Below are positions 40,290 to 55,755 of a stretch of DNA of 64,000 nucleotides, one piece after another (the first letter of the stretch is position 1; every line of letters begins with the position of its first letter). A model generated the notes under the pieces. The model was not told the DNA's origin and did not search any database. It saw only the letters and a program-made list of their open reading frames with translations. A program made the position numbers and the translations under genes. The stretch is from the NCBI RefSeq assembly GCF_040869045.1, contig NW_027136908.1, positions 744,001 to 808,000 of the forward strand. Reading direction: 5' to 3'. This DNA comes from Eurosta solidaginis (taxonomy: Eukaryota > Arthropoda > Insecta > Diptera > Tephritidae).

Positions 40290-43200
40290 TATGGATACTT
40301 ATCCCTTTTAGTCGGTTAACCCCACCCACTTTGACGTAGAAATTGAACCGTTAACGATAGAAGCTTAGGTCAGCTTGTGGATTAATATACACATAAAAAC
40401 CTACCATCTGCAAAAATAAAATCGATTCTATCTTGCTTGGTTCAATAGATATGGACACTTATCCCTTTTAGTCGGTTAACCCCACCCAGTATGACATAGA
40501 AATTGAACCGTTAGCGATAGAACCTTGGATCAGCTTGTGGATTAATATACACATAAAAGCCTATCATCTGCAAAAAAAAAATCGATTCTATCTTGCTTGG
40601 TTCAATAGATATGGATACTTATCCCTTTTAGTCGGTTAACCCCACCCACTTTGCGTAGAAATTGAACCGTTAATGATAGAACCTTGGATCAGCTTGTGGA
40701 TTAATATACACATAAAAACCTACCATCTGCAAAAACAAAATCGATTCTATCTTGCTTGGTTCAATAGATATGTATACTTATCCTTTTTAGTCGGTTAACC
40801 CCACCCACTTTGACGTAGAAATTGAACCGTTAACGATAGAAGCTTAGGTCAGCTTGTGGATTAATATACACTTAAAAACCTACCATCTGCAAAAATAAAA
40901 TCGATTCTATCTTGCTTGGTTCAATAGATATGGACACTTATCCCTTTTAGTCGGTTAACCCCACCCAGTATGACATAGAAATTGAACCGTTAGCGATAGA
41001 ACCTTGGATCAGCTTGTGGATTAATATACACATAAAAGCCTATCATCTGCAAAAAAAAAATCGATTCTATCTTGCTTGGTTCAATATATATGGATACTTA
41101 TCCCTTTTAGTCGGTTAACCCCACCCACTTTGACGTAGAAATTGAACCGTTAATGATAGAACCTTGGATCAGCTTGTGGATTAATATACACATAAAAACC
41201 TACCATCTGCAAAAACAAAATCGATTCTATCTTGCTTGGTTCAATAGATATGTATACTTATCCTTTTTAGTCGGTTAACCCCACCCACTATAACGTAGAA
41301 ATTGAACCGTTAACGATAGAAGCTTAGGTCAGCTTGTGGATTAATATACACATAAAAACCTACCATCTGCAAAAACAAAATCGATTCTATCTTGCTTGGT
41401 TCAATAGATATGGATACTTATCCCTTTTAGTCGGTTAACCCCACCCACTTTGACGTAGAAATTGAACCGTTAACGATAGAAGCTTAGGTCAGCTTGTGGA
41501 TTAATATACACATAAAAACCTACCATCTGCAAAAATAAAATCGATTCTATTTTGCTTGGTTCAATAGATATGTATACTTATCCTTTTTAGTCGGTTAACC
41601 CCACCCACTATAACGTAGAAATTGAACCGTTAACGATAGAAGCTTAGGTCAGCTTGTGGATTAATATACACATAAAAACCTACCATCTGCAAAAATAAAA
41701 TCGATTCTATTTTGCTTGGTTCAATAGATATGGATACTTATCCCTTTTAGTCGGTTAACCCCACCCACTTTGACGTAGAAATTGAACCGTTAACGATAGA
41801 AGCTTAGGTCAGCTTGTGGATTAATATACACATAAAAACCTACCATCTGCAAAAACAAAATCGATTCTATCTTGCTCGGTTCAATAGATATGGATACTTA
41901 TCCCTTTTAGTCGGTTAACCCCACCCACTTTGACGTAGAAATTGAACCGTTAACGATAGAAGCTTAGGTCAGCTTGTGGATTAATATACACATAAAAACC
42001 TACCATCTGCAAAAATAAAATCGATTCTATTTTGCTTGGTTCAATAGATATGGATACTTATCCCTTTTAGTCGGTTAACCCCACCCACTTTGACGTAGAA
42101 ATTGAACCGTTAACGATAGAAGCTTAGGTCAGCTTGTGGATTAATATACACATAAAAACCTACCATCTGCAAAAATAAAATCGATTCTATCTTGCTTGGT
42201 TCAATAGATATGGACACTTATCCCTTTTAGTCGGTTAACCCCACCCAGTATGACATAGAAATTGAACCGTTAGCGATAGAACCTTGGATCAGCTTGTGGA
42301 TTAATATACACATAAAAGCCTATCATCTGCAAAAAAAAAATCGATTCTATCTTGCTTGGTTCAATAGATATGGATACTTATCCCTTTTAGTCGGTTAACC
42401 CCACCCACTTTGCGTAGAAATTGAACCGTTAACGAAAGAAGCTTAGGTCAGCCTGTGGATTAATATACACATAAAAACCTACCATCTGCAAAAACAAAAT
42501 CGTTTCTATCTTGCTTGGTTCAATAGATATGGATACTTATCCCTTTTAGTCGGTTAACCCCACCCACTTTGACGTAGAAATTGAACCGTTAACGATAGAA
42601 GCTTAGGTCAGCTTGTGGATTAATATACACATAAAAACCTACCATCTGCAAAAATAAAATCGATTCTATTTTGCTTTGTTCAATAGATATGGATACTTAT
42701 CCCTTTTAGTCGGTTAACCCCACCCACTTTGACGTAGAAATTGAACCGTTAATGATAGAACCTTGGATCAGCTTGTGGATTAATATACACATAAAAACCT
42801 ACCATCTGCAAAAAAAAAAAATCGATTCTATCTTGCCTTGGTTCAATAGATATGGACACTTATCCCTTTTAGTGGGTTAACCCCATCCACTTTGACGTAG
42901 AAATTAAACCGTTAACGATAGATCCTTGGATCAGCTTGCGGATTAATATACTCATAAAAACCTATCATCTGCAAAAACAAAATCGATTCTATCTTGCTTG
43001 GTTCAATAGATATGGACACTTGTCCCTTTTAGTCGGTTAACCCCACCCAGTATGACGTAGAAATTGAGCCGTTATCGATAGAACCTTGGATCGGCTTGCG
43101 GATTAATATACACATAAAAACCTATCATCTGCAAAAACAAAATCGGTTCTATCTTGTTTGGTTCAGTAGATATGGACACTTATCCCTTTTAGTCGGTTAA

Positions 43201-46200
43201 CCACAACCATTTTGACGTAGAAATTGAACCGCTAACGATATTACCTTGGATCAGCTTTTGGATTAATATACACATAAAAACCTACCATCTTCAAAAACAA
43301 AATCGAATCTATCTTGTTTGGTTCAATAGATATGGACACTTATCCCTTTTAGTCGGTTAACCCCACCCAGTATGACGTAGAAATTAAGCCGTTAACGATA
43401 GAACCTTGTATCAGCTTGTGGATTAATATACACATAAAAACCTACCATCTGCAAAAACAAAATCGATTAAATCTTGCTTGGTTCAATAGATATGGACACT
43501 TATCCCTTTTAGTCGGTTAACCCCACCCAGTATGACGTAGAAATTAAACCGTTAGCGATAGAACCTTGTATCAGCTTGTGGATTAATATACACATAAAAA
43601 CCTACCATCTGCAAAAAAAAATCGATTCTATCTTGCTTGGTTCAATAGATATGGACACTTATCCCTTTTAGTCGGTTAACCCCACCCAGTATGACGTAGA
43701 AATTGAGCCGTTATCGATAGAACCTTGCATCGGCTTGCGGATTAATGTACACATAAAAACCTACCATCTGCAAAAATAAAATCGATTCTATCTTGCTTGG
43801 TTCAATAGATATGGACACTTATCCCTTTTAGTCGGTTAACCCCACCCAGTATGACGTAGAAATTGAACAGTTAGCGATAGAACCATGGATCAGCTTGTGG
43901 ATTAATATACACATAAAAACCTATCATCTGCAAAAAAAAAATCGATTCTATCTTGCTTGGTTCAATAGATATGGATACTTATCCCTTTTAGTCGGTTAAC
44001 CCAACCCACTTTGCGTAGAAATTGAACCGTTAACGATAGAAGCTTACGTCGGCCTGTGGATTAATATACACATAAAAACCTACCATCTGCAAAAACAAAA
44101 TCGTTTCTATCTTGCTTGGTTCAATAGATATGGATACTTATCCCTTTTAGTCGGTTAACCCCACCCACTTTGACGTAGAAATTGAACCGTTAACGATAGA
44201 AGCTTAGGTCAGCTTGTGGATTAATATACACATAAAAACCTACCATCTGCAAAAATAAAATCGATTCTATTTTGCTTGGTACAATAGATATGTATACTTA
44301 TCCTTTTTAGTCGGTTAACCTCACCCACTATAACGTAGAAATTGAACCGTTAACGATAGAAGCTTAGGTCAGCTTGTGGATTAATATACACATAAAAACC
44401 TACCATCTGCAAAAACAAAATCGATTCTATCTTGCTTGGTTCAATAGATATGGAAACTTATCCCTTTTAGTCGGTTAACCCCACCCACTTTGACGTAGAA
44501 ATTGAACCGTTAACGATAGAAGCTTAGGTCAGCTTGTGGATTAATATACACATAAAAACCTACCATCTGCAAAAAAAAAAAATCGATTCTATCTGGCTTG
44601 GTTCAATAGATATGGACACTTATCCCTTTTAGTGGGTTAACCCAATCCACTTTGACGTAGAAATTAAACCGTTAACGATAGATCCTTGGATCAGCTTGCG
44701 GATTAATATACACATAAAAACCTACCATCTGCAAAAACAAAATCGATTCTATCTTGATTGGTTCAATAGATATGGATACTTATCCCTTTTAGTCGGTTAA
44801 CCCCACCCACTTTGACGTAGAAATTGAACCGTTAACGATAGAAGCTTAGGTCAGCTTGTGGATTAATATATACATAAAAACCTACCATCTGCAAAAATAA
44901 AATCGATTCTATTTTGCTTGGTTCAATAGATATGTATACTTATCCTTTTTAGTCGGTTAACCCCACCCACTACAACGTAGAAATTGAACCGTTAACGATA
45001 GAAGCTTAGGTCAACTTGTGGATTAATATACACATAAAAACCTACCATCTGCAAAAACAAAATCGATTCTATCTTGCTCGGTTCAATAGATATGGATACT
45101 TATCCCTTTTAGTCGGTTAACCCCACCCACTTTGACGTAGAAATTGAACCGTTAACGATAGAAGCTTAGGTCAGCTTGTGGATTAATATACACATAAAAA
45201 CCTACCATCTGCAAAAATAAAATCGATTCTATTTTGCTTGGTTCAAAAGATATGGATACTTATCCCTTTTAGTCGGTTAACCCCACCCACTTTGACGTAG
45301 AAATTGAACCGTTAACGATAGAAGCTTAGGTCAGCTTGTGGATTAATATACACATAAAAACCTACCATCTGCAAAAATAAAATCGATTCTATCTTGCTTG
45401 GTTCAATAGATATGGACACTTATCCCTTTTAGTCGGTTAACCCCACCCAGTATGACATAGAAATTGAACCGTTAGCGATAGAACCTTGGATCAGCTTGTG
45501 GATTAATAAACACATAAAAACCTATCATCTGCAAAAAAAAAATCGATTCTATCTTGCTTGGTTCAATAGATATGGATACTTATCCCTTTTAGTCGGTTAA
45601 CCCCACCCACTTTGCGTAGAAATTGAACCGTTAACGATAGAAGCTTAGGTCAGCCTGTGTATTAATACGCACATAAAAACCTACCATCTGCAAAAACAAA
45701 ATCGTTTCTATCTTGCTTGGTTCAATAGATATGGATACTTATCCCTTTTAGTCGGTTAACCCCACCCACTTTGACGTAGAAATTGAACCGTTAACGATAG
45801 AAGCTTAGGTCAGCTTGTGGATTAATATACACATAAAAACCTACCATCTGCAAAAATAAAATCGATTCTATTTTGCTTGGTTCAAAAGATATGGATACTT
45901 ATCCCTTTTAGTCGGTTAACCCCACCCACTTTGACGTAGAAATTGAACCGTTAACGATAGAAGCTTAGGTCAGCTTGTGGATTAATATACACATAAAAAC
46001 CTACCATCTGCAAAAATAAAATCGATTCTATCTTGCTTGGTTCAATAGATATGGACACTTATCCCTTTTAGTCGGTTAACCCCACCCAGTATGACATAGA
46101 AATTGAACCGTTAGCGATAGAACCTTGGATCAGCTTGTGGATTAATATACACATAAAAGCCTATCATCTGCAAAAAAAAATCGATTCTATCTTGCTTGGT

Positions 46201-49200
46201 TCAATAGATATGGATACTTATCCCTTTTAGTCGGTTAACCCCACCCACTTTGCGTAGAAATTGAACCGTTAATGATAGAACCTTGGATCAGCTTGTGGAT
46301 TAATATACACATAAAAACCTACCATCTGCAAAAACAAAATCGATTCTATCTTGCTTGGTTCAATAGATATGTATACTTATCCTTTTTAGTCGGTTAACCC
46401 CACCCACTTTGACGTAGAAATTGAACCGTTAACGATAGAAGCTTAGGTCAGCTTGTGGATTAATATACACATAAAAACCTACCATCTGCAAAAATAAAAT
46501 CGATTCTATCTTGCTTGGTTCAATAGATATGGACACTTATCCCTTTTAGTCGGTTAACCCCACCCAGTATGACATAGAAATTGAACCGTTAGCGATAGAA
46601 CCTTGGATCAGCTTGTGGATTAATATACACATAAAAGCCTATCATCTGCAAAAAAAAAAATCGATTCTATCTTGCTTGGTTCAATATATATGGATACTTA
46701 TCCCTTTTAGTCGGTTAACCCCACCCACTTTGACGTAGAAATTGAACCGTTAATGATAGAACCTTGGATCAGCTTGTGGATTAATATACACATAAAAACC
46801 TACCATCTGCAAAAACAAAATCGATTCTATCTTGCTTGGTTCAATAGATATGTATACTTATCCTTTTTAGTCGGTTAACCCCACCCACTATAACGTAGAA
46901 ATTGAACCGTTAACGATAGAAGCTTAGGTCAGCTTGTGGATTAATATACACATAAAAACCTACCATCTGCAAAAACAAAATCGATTCTATCTTGCTTGGT
47001 TCAATAGATATGGATACTTATCCCTTTTAGTCGGTTAACCCCACCCACTTTGACGTAGAAATTGAACCGTTAACGATAGAAGCTTAGGTCAGCTTGTGGA
47101 TTAATATACACATAAAAACCTACCATCTGCAAAAATAAAATCGATTCTATTTTGCTTGGTTCAATAGATATGTATACTTATCCTTTTTAGTCGGTTAACC
47201 CCACCCACTATAACGTAGAAATTGAACCGTTAACGATAGAAGCTTAGGTCAGCTTGTGGATTAATATACACATAAAAACCTACCATCTGCAAAAATAAAA
47301 TCGATTCTATTTTGCTTGGTTCAATAGATATGGATACTTATCCCTTTTAGTCGGTTAACCCCACCCACTTTGACGTAGAAATTGAACCGTTAACGATAGA
47401 AGCTTAGGTCAGCTTGTGGATTAATATACACATAAAAACCTACCATCTGCAAAAACAAAATCGATTCTATCTTGCTCGGTTCAATAGATATGGATACTTA
47501 TCCCTTTTAGTCGGTTAACCCCACCCACTTTGACGTAGAAATTGAACCGTTAACGATAGAAGCTTAGGTCAGCTTGTGGATTAATATACACATAAAAACC
47601 TACCATCTGCAAAAATAAAATCGATTCTATTTTGCTTGGTTCAATAGATATGGATACTTATCCCTTTTAGTCGGTTAACCCCACCCACTTTGACGTAGAA
47701 ATTGAACCGTTAACGATAGAAGCTTAGGTCAGCTTGTGGATTAATATACACATAAAAACCTACCATCTGCAAAAATAAAATCGATTCTATCTTGCTTGGT
47801 TCAATAGATATGGACACTTATCCCTTTTAGTCGGTTAACCCCACCCAGTATGACATAGAAATTGAACCGTTAGCGATAGAACCTTGGATCAGCTTGTGGA
47901 TTAATATACACATAAAAGCCTATCATCTGCAAAAAAAAAATCGATTCTATCTTGCTTGGTTCAATAGATATGGATACTTATCCCTTTTAGTCGGTTAACC
48001 CCACCCACTTTGCGTAGAAATTGAACCGTTAACGAAAGAAGCTTAGGTCAGCCTGTGGATTAATATACACATAAAAACCTACCATCTGCAAAAACAAAAT
48101 CGTTTCTATCTTGCTTGGTTCAATAGATATGGATACTTATCCCTTTTAGTCGGTTAACCCCACCCACTTTGACGTAGAAATTGAACCGTTAACGATAGAA
48201 GCTTAGGTCAGCTTGTGGATTAATATACACATAAAAACCTACCATCTGCAAAAATAAAATCGATTCTATTTTGCTTTGTTCAATAGATATGGATACTTAT
48301 CCCTTTTAGTCGGTTAACCCCACCCACTTTGACGTAGAAATTGAACCGTTAATGATAGAACCTTGGATCAGCTTGTGGATTAATATACACATAAAAACCT
48401 ACCATCTGCAAAAAAAAAAAATCGATTCTATCTTGCTTGGTTCAATAGATATGGACACTTATCCCTTTTAGTGGGTTAACCCCATCCACTTTGACGTAGA
48501 AATTAAACCGTTAACGATAGATCCTTGGATCAGCTTGCGGATTAATATACTCATAAAAACCTATCATCTGCAAAAACAAAATCGATTCTATCTTGCTTGG
48601 TTCAATAGATATGGACACTTGTCCCTTTTAGTCGGTTAACCCCACCCAGTATGACGTAGAAATTGAGCCGTTATCGATAGAACCTTGGATCGGCTTGCGG
48701 ATTAATATACACATAAAAACCTATCATCTGCAAAAACAAAATCGGTTCTATCTTGTTTGGTTCAGTAGATATGGACACTTATCCCTTTTAGTCGGTTAAC
48801 CACAACCATTTTGACGTAGAAATTGAACCGTTAACGATATTACCTTGGATCAGCTTTTGGATTAATATACACATAAAAACCTACCATCTTCAAAAACAAA
48901 ATCGAATCTATCTTGTTTGGTTCAATAGATATGGACACTTATCCCTTTTAGTCGGTTAACCCCACCCAGTATGACGTAGAAATTAAGCCGTTAACGATAG
49001 AACCTTGTATCAGCTTGTGGATTAATATACACATAAAAACCTACCATCTGCAAAAACAAAATCGATTAAATCTTGCTTGGTTCAATAGATATGGACACTT
49101 ATCCCTTTTAGTCGGTTAACCCCACCCAGTATGACGTAGAAATTAAACCGTTAGCGATAGAACCTTGTATCAGCTTGTGGATTAATATACACATAAAAAC

Positions 49201-51475
49201 CTACCATCTGCAAAAAAAAATCGATTCTATCTTGCTTGGTTCAATAGATATGGACACTTATCCCTTTTAGTCGGTTAACCCCACCCAGTATGACGTAGAA
49301 ATTGAGCCGTTATCGATAGAACCTTGCATCGGCTTGCGGATTAATGTACACATAAAAACCTACCATCTGCAAAAATAAAATCGATTCTATCTTGCTTGGT
49401 TCAATAGATATGGACACTTATCCCTTTTAGTCGGTTAACCCCACCCAGTATGACGTAGAAATTGAACAGTTAGCGATAGAACCATGGATCAGCTTGTGGA
49501 TTAATATACACATAAAAACCTATCATCTGCAAAAAAAAAATCGATTCTATCTTGCTTGGTTCAATAGATATGGATACTTATCCCTTTTAGTCGGTTAACC
49601 CAACCCACTTTGCGTAGAAATTGAACCGTTAACGATAGAAGCTTACGTCGGCCTGTGGATTAATATACACATAAAAACCTACCATCTGCAAAAACAAAAT
49701 CGTTTCTATCTTGCTTGGTTCAATAGATATGGATACTTATCCCTTTTAGTCGGTTAACCCCACCCACTTTGACGTAGAAATTGAACCGTTAACGATAGAA
49801 GCTTAGGTCAGCTTGTGGATTAATATACACATAAAAACCTACCATCTGCAAAAATAAAATCGATTCTATTTTGCTTGGTACAATAGATATGTATACTTAT
49901 CCTTTTTAGTCGGTTAACCTCACCCACTATAACGTAGAAATTGAACCGTTAACGATAGAAGCTTAGGTCAGCTTGTGGATTAATATACACATAAAAACCT
50001 ACCATCTGCAAAAACAAAATCGATTCTATCTTGCTTGGTTCAATAGATATGGAAACTTATCCCTTTTAGTCGGTTAACCCCACCCACTTTGACGTAGAAA
50101 TTGAACCGTTAACGATAGAAGCTTAGGTCAGCTTGTGGATTAATATACACATAAAAACCTACCATCTGCAAAAAAAAAAAATCGATTCTATCTGGCTTGG
50201 TTCAATAGATATGGACACTTATCCCTTTTAGTGGGTTAACCCAATCCACTTTGACGTAGAAATTAAACCGTTAACGATAGATCCTTGGATCAGCTTGCGG
50301 ATTAATATACACATAAAAACCTACCATCTGCAAAAACAAAATCGATTCTATCTTGATTGGTTCAATAGATATGGATACTTATCCCTTTTAGTCGGTTAAC
50401 CCCACCCACTTTGACGTAGAAATTGAACCGTTAACGATAGAAGCTTAGGTCAGCTTGTGGATTAATATATACATAAAAACCTACCATCTGCAAAAATAAA
50501 ATCGATTCTATTTTGCTTGGTTCAATAGATATGTATACTTATCCTTTTTAGTCGGTTAACCCCACCCACTACAACGTAGAAATTGAACCGTTAACGATAG
50601 AAGCTTAGGTCAACTTGTGGATTAATATACACATAAAAACCTACCATCTGCAAAAACAAAATCGATTCTATCTTGCTCGGTTCAATAGATATGGATACTT
50701 ATCCCTTTTAGTCGGTTAACCCCACCCACTTTGACGTAGAAATTGAACCGTTAACGATAGAAGCTTAGGTCAGCTTGTGGATTAATATACACATAAAAAC
50801 CTACCATCTGCAAAAATAAAATCGATTCTATTTTGCTTGGTTCAAAAGATATGGATACTTATCCCTTTTAGTCGGTTAACCCCACCCACTTTGACGTAGA
50901 AATTGAACCGTTAACGATAGAAGCTTAGGTCAGCTTGTGGATTAATATACACATAAAAACCTACCATCTGCAAAAATAAAATCGATTCTATCTTGCTTGG
51001 TTCAATAGATATGGACACTTATCCCTTTTAGTCGGTTAACCCCACCCAGTATGACATAGAAATTGAACCGTTAGCGATAGAACCTTGGATCAGCTTGTGG
51101 ATTAATAAACACATAAAAACCTATCATCTGCAAAAAAAAAATCGATTCTATCTTGCTTGGTTCAATAGATATGGATACTTATCCCTTTTAGTCGGTTAAC
51201 CCCACCCACTTTGCGTAGAAATTGAACCGTTAACGATAGAAGCTTAGGTCAGCCTGTGTATTAATACGCACATAAAAACCTACCATCTGCAAAAACAAAA
51301 TCGTTTCTATCTTGCTTGGTTCAATAGATATGGATACTTATCCCTTTTAGTCGGTTAACCCCACCCACTTTGACGTAGAAATTGAACCGTTAACGATAGA
51401 AGCTTAGGTCAGCTTGTGGATTAATATACACATAAAAACCTACCATCTGCAAAAATAAAATCGATTCTATTTTGC
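40290..51475 (+). repeat. 35-monomer (5.6 kb) near-identical tandem duplication
   Basis: The segment from about 40290 to 45880 recurs at about 45890 to 51475 with an offset of 5598-5600 bp. Shared rare variants include CGATTAAATC (43463 and 49061), GAACAGTTAGCG (43864 and 49463), GCTTACGTCGG (44041 and 49640), ATGGAAACTTATC (44450 and 50049), ATCTGGCTTGG (44592 and 50191), TTAATAAACAC (45503 and 51102) and ATTAATACGCAC (45661 and 51260). I noticed only a few differences: CACTTAAAAAC against CACATAAAAAC near 40870, an extra C in TTGCCTTGG near 42836, and CCGCTAACG against CCGTTAACG near 43232, plus A-tract length. The end is marked by GTTCAAAAG (45884) against GTTCAATAG (51481). Confidence 0.9.
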
Positions 51476-51639
51476 TTGGTTCAATAGATATGGATACTTA
51501 TCCCTTTTAGTCGGTTAACCCCACCCACTTTGACGTAGAAATTGAACCGTTAATGATAGAACCTTGTATCAGCTTGTGGATTAATAAACACATAAAAACC
51601 TATCATCTGCAAAAACAAAATCGGTTATATCTTGTTTGG

Positions 51640-52100
51640 TTCAATAGATATGGATACTTATCCCTTTTAGTCGGTTAACCACAACCATTTTGACGTAGAA
51701 ATTGAACCGTTAACGATATTTCCTTGGATCAGCTTTTGGATTAATATACACATAAAAACCTACCATCTTCAAAAACAAAATCGAATCTACCTTGTTTGGT
51801 TCAATAGATATGGACACTTATCCCTTTTAGTCGGTTAACCCCACCCAGTATGACGTAGAAATTAAACCGTTAACGATAGAACCTTGTATCAGCTTGTGGA
51901 TTAATATACACATAAAAACCTACCATCTGCAAAAACAAAATCGATTATATCTTGCTTGGTTCAATAGATATGGACACTTATCCCTTTTAGCCGGTTAACC
52001 CCACCCAGTATGACGTAGAAATTAAACCGTTAGCGATAGAACCTTGTATCAGCTTGTGGATTAATATACACATAAAAACCTACCATCTGCAAAAAAAAAT
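51640..52100 (+). repeat. Displaced copy of the 24.6-25.1 kb satellite block
   Basis: Three consecutive monomers carrying AACGATATT with CAGCTTTTGG, then CGAATCTACC, then TTTTAGCCGG match those at about 24600-25070. The TTTTAGCCGG and CGAATCTACC variants occur together only at these two places, about 27 kb apart. This block starts directly after the 5.6 kb tandem duplication ends, so it probably marks a rearrangement junction. The match is not perfect: GATATTTCC here against GATATTACC there. Confidence 0.7.
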
Positions 52101-55100
52101 CGATTCTATCTTGCTTGGTTCAATAGATATGGACACTTATCCCTTTTAGTCGGTTAACCTCATCCACTTTGATGTAGAAATTAAACGGTTAACGATAGAA
52201 TCTTGGGTCAGCTTGCGGATTAATGTACACATAAAAACCTATCATCTGCAAAAACAAAATCGATTCTATCTTGCTTGGTTCAATAGATATGGACACTTAT
52301 CCCTTTTAGTCGGTTAACCCAACCCAGTATGACGTAGAAATTGAGCCGTTATCGATAGAACCTTGGATCGGCTTGCGGATTAATATACACATAAAAACCT
52401 ATCATCTGCAAAAACAAAATCGATTCTATCTTGCTTGGTTCAATATATATGGACACTTATCCCTTTTAGTCGGTTAACCCCACCCAGTATGACGTAGAAA
52501 TTAAACCGTTAGCGATAGAACCTTGTATCAGCTTGTGGATTAATCTACACATAAAAACCTGCCATCTGCAAAAAAAAAAGCGAATCTATCTTTTTTGGTT
52601 CAATAGATATGGACACTTATCCCTTTTAGTCAGTTAACCCCACCCACTTTGACGTAGAAATTGAACCGTTAACGATAGAAGCTTAGGTCAGCCTGTGGAT
52701 TAATATACACATAAAAACCTACCATCTGCAAAAACAAAATCGTTTCTATCTTGCTTGGTTCAATAGATATGGATACTTATCCCTTTTAGTCGGTTAACCC
52801 CACCCACTTTGACGTAGAAATTGAACCGTTAACGATAGAAGTTTAGGTCAGCTTGTGGATTAATATACACATAAAAACCTACCACCTGCAAAAATAAAAT
52901 CGATTCTATCTTGCTTGTTTCAATAGATATGGACACTTATCCCTTTTAGTCGGTTAACCCCACCCAGTATGACGTAGAAATTAAACCGTTAGCGATAGAA
53001 CCTTGTATCAGCTTGTGGATTAATATACACATAAAAACCTACCATCTGCAAAAAAAGAATCGATTCTATCTTGTTTGGTTCAATAGATATGGACACTTAT
53101 CCCTTTTATTCGGTTAACCCCATCCACTTTGACGTAGAAATTAAACCGTTAACGATAGAACCTTGGGTCAGCTTGCGCATTAATATACACATAAAAACCT
53201 ATCATCTGCAAAAACAAAATCGATTCTATCTTGCTTGGTTCAATAGATATGGACACTTATCCCTTTTAGTCGGTTAACCCCACCCAGTATGACGTAGAAA
53301 TTGAGCCGTTATCGATAGAACCTTGCATCGGCCTGCGGATTAATATACACATAAAAACCTACCATCTGCAAAAATAAAATCGATTCTATTTTGCTTGGTT
53401 CAATAGATATGGACACTTATCCCTTTTAGTCGGTTAACCCCACCCAGTATGACGTAGAAATTGAACCGTTAGCGATAGAACCATGGATCAGCTTGTGGAT
53501 TAATATACACATAAAAACCTATCATCTGCAAAAAAAAAATCGATTCTATCTTGCTTGGTTCAATAGATATGGATACTTATCCCTTTTAGTCGGTTAACCC
53601 AACCCACTTTGCGTAGAAATTGAACCGTTAACGATAGAAGCTTAGGTCAGCCTGTGGATTAATATACACATAAAAACCTACCATCTGCAAAAACAAAATC
53701 GTTTCTATCTTGCTTGGTTCAATAGATATGGATACTTATCCCTTTTAGTCGGTTAACCCCACCCACTTTGACGTAGAAATGGAAACGTTAACAATAGAAG
53801 CTTAGGTCAGCTTGTGGATTAATATACACATAAAAACCTACCATCTGCAAAAATAAAATCGATTCTATTTTGCTTGGTACAATAGATATGTATACTTATC
53901 CTTTTTAGTCGGTTAACCCCACCCACTATAACGTAGAAATTGAACCGTTAACGATAGAAGCTTAGGTCAGCTTGTGGATTAATATACACATAAAAACCTA
54001 CCATCTGCAAAAACAAAATCGATTCTATCTTGCTTGGTTCAATAGATATGGATACTTATACCTTTTAGTCGGTTAACCCCACCCACTTTGACGTAGAAAT
54101 TGAACCGTTAACGATAGAAGCTTAGGTCAGCTTGTGGATTAATATAGACATAAAAACCTACCATCTGCAAAAATAAAATCGATTCTATTTTGCTTGGTTC
54201 AATAGATATGGATACTTATTCCTTTTAGTCGGTTAACCCCACCCACTTTGACGTACAAATTGAACCGTTAATGATAGAACCTTGGATCAGCTTGTGGATT
54301 AATATACACATAAAAACCTACCATCTGCAAAAAAAAAAAATCGATTCTATCTTGCTTGGTTCAATAGATATGGACACTTATCCCTTTTAGTGGGTTAACC
54401 CAATCCACTTTGACGTAGAAATTAAACCGTTAACGATAGATCCTTGGATCAGCTTGCGGATTAATATACACATAAAAACCTATCATCTGCAAAAACAAAA
54501 AATCGATTCTATCTTGCTTGGTTCAATAGATATGGACACTTATCCCTTTTAGTGGGTTAACCCAATCCACTTTGACGTAGAAATTAAACCGTTAACGATA
54601 GATCCTTGGATCAGCCTGCGGATTAATATACACATAAAAACCTATCATCTGCAAAAACAAAAAATCGATTCTATCTTGCTTGGTTCAATAGATATGGACA
54701 CTTATCCCTTTTAGTCGGTTAACCCCACCCAGTATGACGTAGAAATTGAGCCGTTATCGATAGAACCTTGGATCGGCTTGCGGATTAATATACACATAAA
54801 AACCTATCATGTGCAAAAACAAAATCGATTCTATCTTGCTTGGTTCAATAGATATGGATACTTATCCCTTTTAGTCGGTTAACCCCACCCACTTTGACGT
54901 AGAAATTGAACCGTTAACGATAGAAGCTTAGGTCAGCTTGTGGATTAATATACACATAAAAACCTACCATCTGCAAAAATAAAATCGATTCTATTTTGCT
55001 TGGTTCAATAGATATGGATACTTATTCCTTTTAGTCGGTTAACCCCACCCACTCTGACGTAGAAATTGAACCGTTAATGACAGAACCTTGGATCAGCTTG

Positions 55101-55755
55101 TGGATTAATATACACATAAAAACCTACCATCTGCAAAAAAAAAAAAAAATCGATTCTATCTTGCTTGGTTCAATAGATATGGACACTTATCCCTTTTAGT
55201 CGGTTAACCCCACCCAGTATGACGTAGAAATTGAGCCGTTATCGACAGAACCTTGGATCGGCTTGCGGATTAATATACACATAAAAACCTATCATCTGCA
55301 AAAACAAAATCGATTCTATCTTGCTTGGTTCAATAGATATGGACACTTATCCCTTTTAGTCGGTTAACCACAACCATTTTGACGTAGAAATTGAACCGTT
55401 AACGATACTACCTTGGATTGGCTTGTGGATTAATATACACATAAAAACCTACCATCTTCAAAAACAAAATCGAATCTATCTTGTTTGGTTCAATAGATAT
55501 GGACACTTATCCCTTTTAGTCGGTTAACCCCATCCACTTTGACGTAGAAATTGAACCGTTAACGATAGAAGCTTAGGTCAGCTTGTGGATTAATATATAC
55601 ATAAAAACCTACCATCTGCAAAAATAAAATCGATTCTATTTTGCTTGGTTCAATAGATATGTATACTTATCCTTTTTAGTCGGTTAACCCCACCCACTAT
55701 AACGTAGAAATTGAACCGTTAACGATAGAAGCTTAGGTCAGCTTGTGGATTAATA

